Assembly: GCA_013362195.1 (NCBI GenBank)
Contig: JABFWM010000263.1
Coordinates: 1-12,451 of the forward strand
Source: Acidobacteriota bacterium
Lineage (GTDB): Bacteria; Acidobacteriota; Vicinamibacteria; Vicinamibacterales; 2-12-FULL-66-21
Direction of reading: 5' to 3'
Length of the DNA stretch: 12,451 nt
The notes beneath the pieces were generated by a model. It saw nothing but the letters and a program-made list of their open reading frames with translations. It had not been told where the DNA came from and searched no databases. Below, in pieces: positions 1 to 7,503 of this stretch; within the stretch, counting starts at the first letter, position 1; each line of letters begins with the position of its first letter. Both the position numbers and the translations under genes were made by a program.

Positions 1-24
1 CGCCACACCATCCGTGTGCATGCG

Positions 25-57
25 TCGTGCGTTTGCGGTCGTTCCGCAAATGCACGA
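25..57. promoter_or_regulatory. 33-bp near-perfect palindrome upstream of the oxidoreductase gene (operator or 5'-UTR hairpin)
   Basis: Left arm 25-38 (TCGTGCGTTTGCGG) and right arm 44-57 (CCGCAAATGCACGA) are complementary at 13 of 14 positions. The exception (31/51) would be a G-U wobble in RNA. The loop is TCGTT (39-43). The palindrome ends 14 bases before the GGGAGGAGG ribosome-binding site of the next gene. No T-run follows it, so an upstream gene's intrinsic terminator is unlikely. It could be an operator for a dimeric regulator such as a LacI- or GntR-type protein, or a leader hairpin. The symmetry is seen directly; the function is inferred. Confidence 0.55.
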
Positions 58-70
58 GAATACGCGCCGC

Positions 71-79
71 GGGAGGAGG
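71..79 (+). promoter_or_regulatory. Strong Shine-Dalgarno deciding the start at 83
   Basis: GGGAGGAGG sits 3 bases before the ATG at 83, with the GGAGG core at 72-76 at about 6 bases' spacing. It supports this start over the in-frame ATGs at 14 and 50, which have no comparable purine tract. Confidence 0.6.
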
Positions 80-82
80 CGG

Positions 83-1540
83 ATGCACACGAGCAGGCGC
101 AAGGCCGCGGGCGGCGGGATCACGCGTCGTGAATTCGTCGGTGGAGCGATCACCGCGGCCGGGGTGATTGCCGGCGCGCCGGCGCTGCTGCGCGGCCGAA
201 ACCTGAATAACAAACTCGACATCGCGTTCATTGCCTGCGGCGGGCGGGCGCTCGCGAGCCTCGGCGAGCTGACGCTCACGCCCGGACGTCCGCCCGCCGG
301 CGGCCGGGGCAGCGACGGAGGGCCGGCGGCGCCGCATCCCGATGAAAACGTCGCGGTGCTGTGCGACATCAGCCAGCCGGCGATCGACGCCGCCGCCCGG
401 CGGTTCCCGAAAGCGAAGACCCACACGGATCTGCGCCGCGTCTTCGACAAGCCACACACGTTCGACGCCGTCGTCGTATCGACGGCGGAGCACACGCATG
501 CCTTCGCGACCTATCTCGCGCTGACACACGGCAAGCACGTCTACTGCGAGAAGCCGCTGACCTACAACATCTGGGAAGCGCGCCTGATCCGCGAGACCGC
601 GGCGAAATATCCGAGGCTGTCGACGCAGATGGGCAACCAGGGACACGCGTCGCCGCTGCGCCGGAAGATCAGGGAGATCCTGATGACCGGCGTCATCGGC
701 CCGGTGCGGGAGGTGCACGTGTGGGCCGATCGCGCGTGGGGACTGCAGGACGCCGCCTCCGCCGAGAAGTTCGACAAGCCCCACGGCTTCTACAAGGGCG
801 TGCAGATCGTCGATCGCTTCACGGAAGCGATGCCGGTGCCGCCGACGCTGCACTTCGATCTGTGGCTCGGTCCGGCGCCGACGCGCCCGTATCACGAGAC
901 CTATTTCCCGGGGCCGCGCTGGTACCGGTGGTGGGACTTCGGCAACGGCACGATGAGCGATCTCGGCAGCCACGACAACGACGTGCCCTACACCGTCCTC
1001 GATATCAGGCAGCCGTCGACGATCGAGGCGTACTCGCCGAACGTGCCGACGCCGCACAAGGAACTGGCGCCCGCCACGATGCGGGTGACCTACGAGTTCC
1101 CCGCGTCCGCATCGGGCGCGCCGCCCGTCAAGCTGTTCTGGTATCAGGGCGACGTCAAGCCGCCAGGCTGGGTGCCGGAGTGGGGCGGCCGCTCGCAGCT
1201 CTTCGTCGGCGACAACGGCATGCTGCTCGGCACGGGAAAGCTGCTGCCGGAAGAGAAGTTCAAGGATTTCGAGAGACCGCCCGAGACGTTGCCACGCTCG
1301 CCAGGGCACTGGGTCGAGTGGGTGAACTACGCGAAGGGCGAAGGTCCGGTTCCGGGATCCAATTTCCAGTACTCAGGCTGGACGACCGAGGCGAACCATC
1401 TCGGCAACGTCGCGTATCGTGCCGGGAAGAAGATCGAGTGGGACTACGAGAACCTTCGCGCGCGCAACGCGCCGGAGGCAGCGCCCTTTATCAAGCGGCC
1501 CGCGTATCGAAAGGGCTGGACTGACATTCTGAAAGGGTAG
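83..1540 (+). CDS. Tat-exported Gfo/Idh/MocA family oxidoreductase
   Basis: Probable NAD(P)-dependent sugar or glycoside dehydrogenase of 485 residues, exported folded to the periplasm. A twin-arginine leader (TRREFVGGA, RR at residues 15-16) precedes a hydrophobic stretch. The Rossmann fold starts near residue 47 with a Gly-rich turn (ACGGRA). The family hallmark CEKPLT has E156-K157-P158, and a conserved His lies in DLGSHDNDVP (H297), where the C-terminal domain places substrate-facing residues. I chose the ATG at 83 because GGGAGGAGG (71-79) lies just upstream and the Tat leader follows. An in-frame ATG at 14 would put the palindrome inside the coding region. Residues 66-87 form a Gly/Pro-rich insertion between the first Rossmann elements. 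Only 8 bases separate this gene from the TIM-barrel gene, so the two are probably cotranscribed. The family is clear; the substrate is unknown. Confidence 0.9.
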   Translation: MHTSRRKAAGGGITRREFVGGAITAAGVIAGAPALLRGRNLNNKLDIAFIACGGRALASLGELTLTPGRPPAGGRGSDGGPAAPHPDENVAVLCDISQPAIDAAARRFPKAKTHTDLRRVFDKPHTFDAVVVSTAEHTHAFATYLALTHGKHVYCEKPLTYNIWEARLIRETAAKYPRLSTQMGNQGHASPLRRKIREILMTGVIGPVREVHVWADRAWGLQDAASAEKFDKPHGFYKGVQIVDRFTEAMPVPPTLHFDLWLGPAPTRPYHETYFPGPRWYRWWDFGNGTMSDLGSHDNDVPYTVLDIRQPSTIEAYSPNVPTPHKELAPATMRVTYEFPASASGAPPVKLFWYQGDVKPPGWVPEWGGRSQLFVGDNGMLLGTGKLLPEEKFKDFERPPETLPRSPGHWVEWVNYAKGEGPVPGSNFQYSGWTTEANHLGNVAYRAGKKIEWDYENLRARNAPEAAPFIKRPAYRKGWTDILKG

Positions 1541-1548
1541 GCGCAGCG

Positions 1549-2484
1549 ATGCCGATCAGCCGGCGCGATTTCGTGAAACGGGCGGCCGTCGCGTCGGCCG
1601 GATTGCCGGCAATCGCGGCGGCCCAGGGCGCGCCTGCAGTGGTGACCGCGACGCCAAATCCGGTGCCGGTTCGCATCGGCATGACCGACTGGAACCTCGG
1701 TCAGCGCGGCGACATCACGAAGATCGCGCTCGCGCGCGAGATCGGGCTCGACGGTATTCAGGTCAGCCTGCAGTTTCCCACCGACGGCCGGACGCCGACG
1801 CTGCGCGATCCCGCCACGCAGGCGGCGTTCAGACGCGCCGCGCTCGACAACGGCATTCAGATCTGCTCGCTGGCGATCGGCTCGCCCGGAAAATCGCGAC
1901 TGCCGTTTCACAGCCATCCGGCGGCGGCGATTCTGCTGGCCGAGGCGGTCGAGGTGGCGCGCAACCTCGGCACGAACAACATCCTCCTGCCCATCCTCGG
2001 CGACAGCCACATCGACCTGTCGAACCAGGCGCAGGTCGACACCTTCGTCACGATGATGAAGGAACTGGCGCGCTACGCTGAGAAGTACGAGGTCGTCATC
2101 GGCCTCGAAGACTGGATCGCCGCCGAAGACAACATCCGGCTGCTCGACGCGATTGGATCGGCGTACGTCGCCGTTTACTACGATGCGCACAACATTGTGT
2201 CGCGCAACGCGCGCAGCGGCCGGGCCGGCGACGTCTACGTGGAACCGAAGCTGCTCGGATCGCGCATCCATCAAGTGCACGTGAAGAACGCGGACATGCT
2301 GCTGGCGACGCCCGGCGGCAAGGTCGATTGGCCGCGGATGGCCCGGGAGTTCTCCGACATCGGCTACCGTGGCTGGTACGTGCTCGAGACCGCTTCGCCC
2401 ACGAAAGATCTCGTGGCGGATACCCGCGCGAACATCGAGTACGTGAAGAAGACGTTCCGCATCCCGCCGACATCCGCCGCCTGA
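1549..2484 (+). CDS. Tat-exported sugar isomerase/epimerase-like TIM-barrel protein
   Basis: A 311-residue protein of the xylose-isomerase-like TIM-barrel superfamily (AP-endonuclease-2 fold), a family of isomerases, epimerases and some glycoside lyases. The N-terminus carries a Tat motif (SRRDFVKRA, RR at 5-6) and a signal ending near AIAAAQGA, so the mature enzyme should be periplasmic. The usual metal-binding set can be traced: E187 in GLEDW, D212 in YYDAHN, H244 in HQVHVKN and E280 in VLETA. It starts 8 bases after the oxidoreductase stop, with only a weak purine stretch upstream, so translation is probably coupled. The pairing of a Tat Gfo/Idh dehydrogenase with a Tat TIM barrel suggests successive steps on one sugar substrate. 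The fold and metal site are confident; the reaction is not. Confidence 0.87.
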   Translation: MPISRRDFVKRAAVASAGLPAIAAAQGAPAVVTATPNPVPVRIGMTDWNLGQRGDITKIALAREIGLDGIQVSLQFPTDGRTPTLRDPATQAAFRRAALDNGIQICSLAIGSPGKSRLPFHSHPAAAILLAEAVEVARNLGTNNILLPILGDSHIDLSNQAQVDTFVTMMKELARYAEKYEVVIGLEDWIAAEDNIRLLDAIGSAYVAVYYDAHNIVSRNARSGRAGDVYVEPKLLGSRIHQVHVKNADMLLATPGGKVDWPRMAREFSDIGYRGWYVLETASPTKDLVADTRANIEYVKKTFRIPPTSAA

Positions 2485-2612
2485 ACGCCCGCCGCCACCG
2501 AGGGTTTCGTCCCACGACTCCCATGAGGTTCGTGGCGCACGCGTGTCCGTGGCAGAGCGATTGCTAGCGTTCGCCTCCGCAACGCATCCCACCTCACGTG
2601 CGTTCGATTGTC

Positions 2613-2620
2613 GGGAGGAG
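2613..2620 (+). promoter_or_regulatory. Shine-Dalgarno deciding the receptor start at 2628
   Basis: GGGAGGAG lies 7 bases before the ATG at 2628. This favours 2628 over an in-frame GTG at 2598 and over the internal ATG at 2658, which also precedes the hydrophobic signal core. The rest of the gap from 2485 to 2612 shows no convincing promoter or terminator. Confidence 0.6.
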
Positions 2621-2627
2621 AATTTCG

Positions 2628-5558
2628 ATGCATCCCTCATTCGCACACCACTACTTGATGCGCCTCATCGCCACGTTTCTGCTGTTGCTCGCGGGCGCCG
2701 GCGCCGGGTTCGCGCAGGTGTCGACCGCCACGATCCAGGGAACCGTCTCCGATGCCTCGGGGGTGCTGCCCGGTGCGTCCGTGATCGCGCGGGAAGCGCA
2801 AAGCGGTTTCACGCATGAGGCAACCACCGCCGGAGATGGCACCTTCACCCTCGCCGGCCTGCGTCCCGGCCGCTACGAGATCACCGTGTCGATCTCCCAG
2901 TACAAGCCCCAGGCGAAAACCGTCGAGGTGCTCGTCGGGCAAACCGTCACCGCCGATTTCCGGATCACACCGGATCTCGTGCGCACCGAATCGGTGACGG
3001 TCGTCGGCGACACGCGACTCATCGACACCCGCAAGTCCGAGGTGACGACCAACGTCACACCGGAGCAGCTGCGGTATCTGCCGCAGAACAGCCGCAACTT
3101 CCTCAACTTCGCCGCGCTCGCGCCCGGCGTGCGCGTGTCGGACAACGAAACGCGCAAGGAGTTCTCCGCCGGCGCGCTGCCGTCGCAGAACGTCAACGTG
3201 TTCGTCGACGGCGTCAGCTTCAAGAACGACGTGATCGACGGCGGGGTCGTCGGCCAGGACGCGAGCCGGGGCAATCCGTTTCCCCAGAACGCGGTGCAGG
3301 AGTTCCAGGTCCTGACGCAGAACTTCAAGGCGGAGTACGAAAAGGCCGCGAGCGCGATCATCACCGCCGTCACGCGCAGCGGCGGCAACCGCTACTCCGG
3401 CGAGGCGTTCACCTTCTACCAGGACAAGCACCTGGTGGACAACGAGACCATCGTGCGCGACGGCACCGGCCTCCTCGTCAAAGGGAAGATCACGCCGAAG
3501 CCGACCTACGAGCGATGGCAGTGGGGCGCCTCGCTCGGTGGACCGATCGTGAAAGACAAGCTGCAGTTCTTCGGGTCCTACGAGGAGAACCGCCAGGATC
3601 GCGACAGCACCGTCATCGTCGGATCCGTGTCGAATGCGCCGGCGAGCCTGGTGCAGCGGCTGCGCGCCTTCGAGGGGACGTTCACGAGCCCGTTCCGGGA
3701 GAAGCTCCTGTTCGGCAAGGCCTCGATGCAGCCCCGGCAGGGCCAGCAGCTCGAGGTGACCTACAACTGGCGCAACGAAACCGACATCCGCAGTTTCGGC
3801 GGCCGGACCAGCTTTCAGTCGGCCGAGAACGTCCGGAACCGCGTGGATTCGGTGCAGGGCAAATGGCAGGCGGCCTCGCCGCATTTCCTCAACGAGGCGT
3901 ATCTCTCGTATCAGCGCTACCGCTGGAACCCGACCGCCGAGAACCCAGACATCATCGGCGAGAACTTCGACGGGCTGCTGCGCATCGGCGGCCGCGACAC
4001 CGACCAGCACATCGTGCAGCAGCGGGTCTCGCTGCGCAACGACTACTCCCGTTTCCCGAAGTGGCACGGCAATCACACCGTCAAGGCCGGCGGGGTCGTG
4101 AGCTTCCTCGATTACAAGGTCCGCAAGCTGTTCACCGGCAATCCGGTGTTCACCTACGTCGGCGCCATCAGCTGGGACTTCCCGGCGCGCGCGCAGTACG
4201 GCGTGGGCAACCCCGATTTGAGCGCCACGAATTACCAGCTCGGCGCGTTCGCGCAGGACGACTGGGCGATCACCAGCCGGCTCACGCTCAATCTCGGCCT
4301 GCGCTGGGACTACGAGTCGGACATGCTGAACAACGATTACGTGACGCCCGACAACGTCCGCGCGGCCACCGCCCCGTTCGTCGATGCCGCCGAATACTTC
4401 ACCGACGGCAAGGATCGGCCGCCCGTCTACAACATGTGGCAGCCGCGCGCGGGGTTCTCCTACGACCTCACCGGCGGCGGCAAGACGATCGCGTTTGGCG
4501 GCTGGGGCCGCTACTACGATCGCGTGCTGTACAACTCGACGCTGGACGAACGCTTCCGCCTGCAATACGCCGTGCGCACGTTCCAGTTCTCGAGCGGCGG
4601 CGGCAGTCGCGACGGCGTGCAGACGATCGTCTGGGATCCGTCGTTTCTGAGCGTCAGCGGCCTCCAGTCGCTGATCGCGCGGGGGATTGCGCCCAATCCG
4701 GAAGTGTTCCTCATTGCTAACCACACGAAGCCGCCGGTCTCCGATCAGTGGTCGCTCGGCTTGCGCCAGAGCATCCGCGGCCTCGTCACGTCGGTGACCT
4801 ACACCGGGATGCGGAGCCGGAATCTCTTCACGTTCCTCTTCGGCAATCGGCGTCCTGACGGCACCTGCTGCGCGTCGGTGCCGGGGTTCTCGAACATCCT
4901 CGTCTCCGATCGGCAGGGACGCAAGGCCTGGTTCGACGGCCTCTACGTGCAGGTAGATCGTCCCTACGGCGTCGGCGGCGCCAGGTACGGCTACGGGATC
5001 ACCTATACGCGCGGCCGTGCGGAGCAGACCGGGGGCGATCTCTTCAGCCTCGATTTTCCGACGGTCGCGGACTACCCTCGCTATCCGACGGGCACGGACG
5101 AGCGCAACCGTCTCGTGATGACCGGCATCGTCGGCCTGCCGTACGACTTCATCCTGAGCACGTTCATCACGCTCGGCTCGGGGACGCCGTACACGATCAC
5201 GGACGAATCGCGCGGCAGCGGCATCAACGAGCGGCGCGTGCTGCGCAACGAGGGCAGGCCCGAGCAGTTCGCGTTCGTGTTCCCGAGCGCGTGGGCCTAC
5301 CGCACCGTCGATCTGCAGGCCGAACGCACGTTCCGCTTCCGCGGACAGCACCAGATCTCGGTGATCTTCCAGGGCTTCAATATTTTCAGCTATGACAACT
5401 TCACGGGATACGAGGGCTTCATCCCGACGCTGCCCGCGACCAACCAGAATTTCGGACGCCCGAGCAGCCTGATCGATCCCGGCCGTCGTCTGCAGTTCGG
5501 CCTGCGCTACGGGTTCAGATGCGACGATCCGCGCACGCCGTGCTCGCCGCGCTCCTGA
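2628..5558 (+). CDS. Oar-like TonB-dependent outer-membrane receptor with carboxypeptidase-regulatory domain
   Basis: A 976-residue outer-membrane transporter for energised uptake of a large ligand, here probably a carbohydrate. The signal peptide has its hydrophobic core at residues 12-27 and probable cleavage after GFA (29). Residues about 34-110 form the carboxypeptidase-regulatory beta-sandwich typical of Oar-like receptors (TIQGTVSDASG, DGTFTLAGLRPGRYEI). The plug follows (ESVTVVGD, LPQNSRNFLNFAALAPGV, VFVDGVSFKND), then a long beta-barrel with alternating aromatic strands. The barrel appears to end at LQFGLRYGF (F963), a normal terminal beta-signal, but 13 more residues follow with two cysteines. 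A Cys-Cys pair (GTCCASVPG) lies in a likely extracellular loop. No SusD-type lipoprotein is adjacent, which is usual in Acidobacteriota. It overlaps the next gene by 40 bases. The class is confident; the ligand is unknown. Confidence 0.93.
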   Translation: MHPSFAHHYLMRLIATFLLLLAGAGAGFAQVSTATIQGTVSDASGVLPGASVIAREAQSGFTHEATTAGDGTFTLAGLRPGRYEITVSISQYKPQAKTVEVLVGQTVTADFRITPDLVRTESVTVVGDTRLIDTRKSEVTTNVTPEQLRYLPQNSRNFLNFAALAPGVRVSDNETRKEFSAGALPSQNVNVFVDGVSFKNDVIDGGVVGQDASRGNPFPQNAVQEFQVLTQNFKAEYEKAASAIITAVTRSGGNRYSGEAFTFYQDKHLVDNETIVRDGTGLLVKGKITPKPTYERWQWGASLGGPIVKDKLQFFGSYEENRQDRDSTVIVGSVSNAPASLVQRLRAFEGTFTSPFREKLLFGKASMQPRQGQQLEVTYNWRNETDIRSFGGRTSFQSAENVRNRVDSVQGKWQAASPHFLNEAYLSYQRYRWNPTAENPDIIGENFDGLLRIGGRDTDQHIVQQRVSLRNDYSRFPKWHGNHTVKAGGVVSFLDYKVRKLFTGNPVFTYVGAISWDFPARAQYGVGNPDLSATNYQLGAFAQDDWAITSRLTLNLGLRWDYESDMLNNDYVTPDNVRAATAPFVDAAEYFTDGKDRPPVYNMWQPRAGFSYDLTGGGKTIAFGGWGRYYDRVLYNSTLDERFRLQYAVRTFQFSSGGGSRDGVQTIVWDPSFLSVSGLQSLIARGIAPNPEVFLIANHTKPPVSDQWSLGLRQSIRGLVTSVTYTGMRSRNLFTFLFGNRRPDGTCCASVPGFSNILVSDRQGRKAWFDGLYVQVDRPYGVGGARYGYGITYTRGRAEQTGGDLFSLDFPTVADYPRYPTGTDERNRLVMTGIVGLPYDFILSTFITLGSGTPYTITDESRGSGINERRVLRNEGRPEQFAFVFPSAWAYRTVDLQAERTFRFRGQHQISVIFQGFNIFSYDNFTGYEGFIPTLPATNQNFGRPSSLIDPGRRLQFGLRYGFRCDDPRTPCSPRS

Positions 5559-6835
5559 CGCTCGTCACGTCGGGATGCGGTCCCCGATACGCCGCGCGCG
5601 ATACGCCGCAGGCAGGTCAACGCCAGGTGCTGACGAGTGAAGACGACGCGCTGCTCGAGGACGTGTCGAAGCGCTCGTTCCTGTTCTTCTGGGAGCACGC
5701 GGATCCGTCGACCGGCATCGTCCGCGATCGCGCGCGCACCGGCGGCGCGCCGGTCGATGGCCCTGGCCGCGACGTCGGCAGCATCGCCGCGGTCGGGTTC
5801 GGACTCACCGGACTGTGCATCGCGGCCGAGCGCAACTGGGTGCCGCGCGATCAGGCGATCGCGCGCGCCCGCACGACGCTGCGCTTCTTCGCGGAGCGGC
5901 AGCCGCACGAGCGGGGGTGGTTCTATCACTTCGTCAACATCCGGACCGGCGCGCGCGAATGGAAGAGCGAGCTCTCGTCGATCGACACGGCGCTGCTCCT
6001 CGCCGGCGTGCTGACCGTGCGCCAGTGCTTCCCGCACCCCGAGATCGTGCGCCTGGCCGACGTGATTTACCGCCGCGTCGATTTTCCCTGGATGCTCGCC
6101 GGCGATTCGCGGCTGCTCTCGATGGGGTGGAAGCCGGAGAGCGGGTTTCTCGCGTCACGATGGGACCACTACTGCGAGCTGATGATCCTGTATCTGCTCG
6201 CGATTGGATCGCCCACGCATCCCCTTCCCGCGGCTTCGTGGACGGCGTGGCGCCGGCCGGTCATCACCTTTGATCGCTACGCGTACATCGGCGGGCCGCC
6301 GCCGCTCTTCGTCCACCAGTATTCGCACGCATGGGTCGACTTCCGCGGCTGGCGCGATCCGGCGCCGGCGCGGACCGACTGGTTCCAGAACTCGGTGGAC
6401 GCGACCCGTGCGCACAAGACGTTCTGCCTGACGCTGTCACGCGAGTTTCCCGGCTACCGCGGCGACGTGTGGGGCATAACAGCGTCCGACAGCCGCAAGG
6501 GCTACGTCGCGTGGGGTGGCCCGCCGCGCGATCCGGCCATCGACGGCTCCGTCGTGCCGTGCGCGGCGGCCGGATCGCTGATGTTCGCACCGGACATCAC
6601 CATGCCGGTGGTCCGTGAGATGTACCGGACGTTCGGCGCCCGCATCTACGGGCGCTACGGATTTGCCGATGCGTTTCACCCGACCGAGGGATGGGTGAAC
6701 CCCGACGTCATCGGGATCGATCTCGGGATCACGCTGCTGAGCGCCGAGAACCTCCGCACCGGCCGCGTCTGGGACTGGTTCATGCGCAATCCGGAGGTCC
6801 CGTCCGCGATGGCGCGCGCCGGACTCACGCGGTAA
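5519..6835 (+). CDS. Glucoamylase-like lipoprotein (PF10091/GH144-type glycoside hydrolase)
   Basis: A 438-residue secreted glycoside hydrolase of the glucoamylase-like family, whose characterised members (GH144) are endo-beta-1,2-glucanases with an (alpha/alpha)6 barrel. The N-terminus is a lipoprotein signal ending in a lipobox (LVTSGC, lipidated Cys20), so it should be anchored to a membrane. Family blocks in order: FLFFWEHADPSTGIVRDR, SSIDTALLLAGVL (D156), ESGFLASRWDHYCELMIL (D216, E220), PLFVHQYSHAWVDFRG, WGITASDS, DGSVVPCAAAGSL, IYGRYGFADAFHP, and VGNPDVIG-like GWVNPDVIGIDLG near the C-terminus. Acidic residues in the second and third blocks are candidates for catalysis. The start is inside the receptor's last 40 bases with no strong Shine-Dalgarno, implying translational coupling. 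Activity on beta-1,2-glucan is inferred from the family; other beta-glucans are possible. Confidence 0.88.
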   Translation: MRRSAHAVLAALLTLVTSGCGPRYAARDTPQAGQRQVLTSEDDALLEDVSKRSFLFFWEHADPSTGIVRDRARTGGAPVDGPGRDVGSIAAVGFGLTGLCIAAERNWVPRDQAIARARTTLRFFAERQPHERGWFYHFVNIRTGAREWKSELSSIDTALLLAGVLTVRQCFPHPEIVRLADVIYRRVDFPWMLAGDSRLLSMGWKPESGFLASRWDHYCELMILYLLAIGSPTHPLPAASWTAWRRPVITFDRYAYIGGPPPLFVHQYSHAWVDFRGWRDPAPARTDWFQNSVDATRAHKTFCLTLSREFPGYRGDVWGITASDSRKGYVAWGGPPRDPAIDGSVVPCAAAGSLMFAPDITMPVVREMYRTFGARIYGRYGFADAFHPTEGWVNPDVIGIDLGITLLSAENLRTGRVWDWFMRNPEVPSAMARAGLTR

Positions 6836-6837
6836 GA

Positions 6838-6862
6838 GCGAAGGGCGAATGGCGAAGGGCGA
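6838..6862 (+). repeat. Two direct copies of GCGAAGGGCGA in the intergenic gap
   Basis: Two identical 11-base copies (6838-6848 and 6852-6862) with a 14-base period, followed by a further purine-rich GGGGCG. They fill most of the 56 bases between the hydrolase stop and spmA. They are too far from the spmA start to act as its ribosome-binding site. Function unknown. Confidence 0.5.
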
Positions 6863-6891
6863 GGGGCGCACGCCTGCGTTACCATCGCGGC

Positions 6892-7503
6892 ATGCTCAAT
6901 TACATCTGGTTCGGTCTGATGGCGATCGCGTTGATCGTGGCGGCCGTCAACGGCACCGCTGACGGCGTGACCAAGGGCGCCGTCGAATCGGCGTCCGCGG
7001 CGGTGCAGATCGCGATTGGCCTCGTCGGGATCATGACGCTGTGGCTCGGCATGATGCGCGTCGCCGAAGCGTCTGGTCTGGTGACGCTGGTCGGCCGCGC
7101 CCTGCGCCCGCTGCTGCGATGGCTGTTTCCCGACGTCCCGGCGGAGCACCCCGCGGCCGGCGCGATCGTGCTCGCGCTCGCCGCGAACATGCTCGGCCTC
7201 AACAACGCCGCCACGCCGCTCGGCATCAAAGCGATGGAGGACCTGCAGACGCTCAATCCCGACAAGGACACCGCGACCAACGCGATGGTGATGCTGATGG
7301 CGATCACGACCGCCGGCGTCCAGCTCATTCCCGCGTCGATGATCGGCGTGCTCGCCGCCGCCGGATCGACCGCGCCGACCGCGATCATCGGACCGACCGT
7401 TCTTGCCACGTCGGCCGGGACGGTGGCCGCGATCGTCTCCGCGAAATTGCTGCAGCGCTTCTATCCGGCGCCCGCGCCGTCCGGCGCCGGGGTGCGCCCG
7501 TGA
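6892..7503 (+). CDS. spmA: Spore maturation protein A homologue (membrane protein, nucleoside-recognition/Gate domain)
   Basis: A 203-residue polytopic inner-membrane protein matching SpmA in length and sequence pattern. Hydrophobic segments cover about residues 1-19, 40-60, 89-110, 130-155 and 162-185. The characteristic block NMLGLNNAATPLG spans residues 99-111, followed by KAMEDLQTLNP. SpmA and SpmB belong to the nucleoside-recognition (Gate) domain superfamily. In Bacillus both contribute to spore-core dehydration; in non-sporulators the role is unknown, with a transport function suspected. I chose the ATG at 6892 because MLNYIWFGL is the usual family N-terminus; the same frame is open further upstream but reads into the hydrolase gene. 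No strong Shine-Dalgarno is seen. The stop codon overlaps the start of spmB. Confidence 0.87.
   Translation: MLNYIWFGLMAIALIVAAVNGTADGVTKGAVESASAAVQIAIGLVGIMTLWLGMMRVAEASGLVTLVGRALRPLLRWLFPDVPAEHPAAGAIVLALAANMLGLNNAATPLGIKAMEDLQTLNPDKDTATNAMVMLMAITTAGVQLIPASMIGVLAAAGSTAPTAIIGPTVLATSAGTVAAIVSAKLLQRFYPAPAPSGAGVRP

Noticed and set aside
2597..2604. CGTGCGTT upstream of the receptor as a half-site of the 25-57 palindrome
   Set aside because: Only eight bases match and there is no second arm; expected by chance in such sequence.
2485..2627. Promoter or terminator between the TIM-barrel and receptor genes
   Set aside because: No -35/-10 pair with proper spacing and no stem followed by a T-run could be found, so only the ribosome-binding site is annotated.
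1444..2646. 400-codon minus-strand open frame opposite the TIM-barrel gene
   Set aside because: Same type of shadow: it crosses two gene boundaries, has no ribosome-binding site at a plausible start and no recognisable protein features.
2637..5351. 904-codon open frame on the minus strand opposite the receptor gene
   Set aside because: It is fully antisense to a well-supported receptor. Its translation is rich in Arg, Ala, Val, Asp and His with no domain pattern, as expected from the opposite strand of GC-rich coding DNA.
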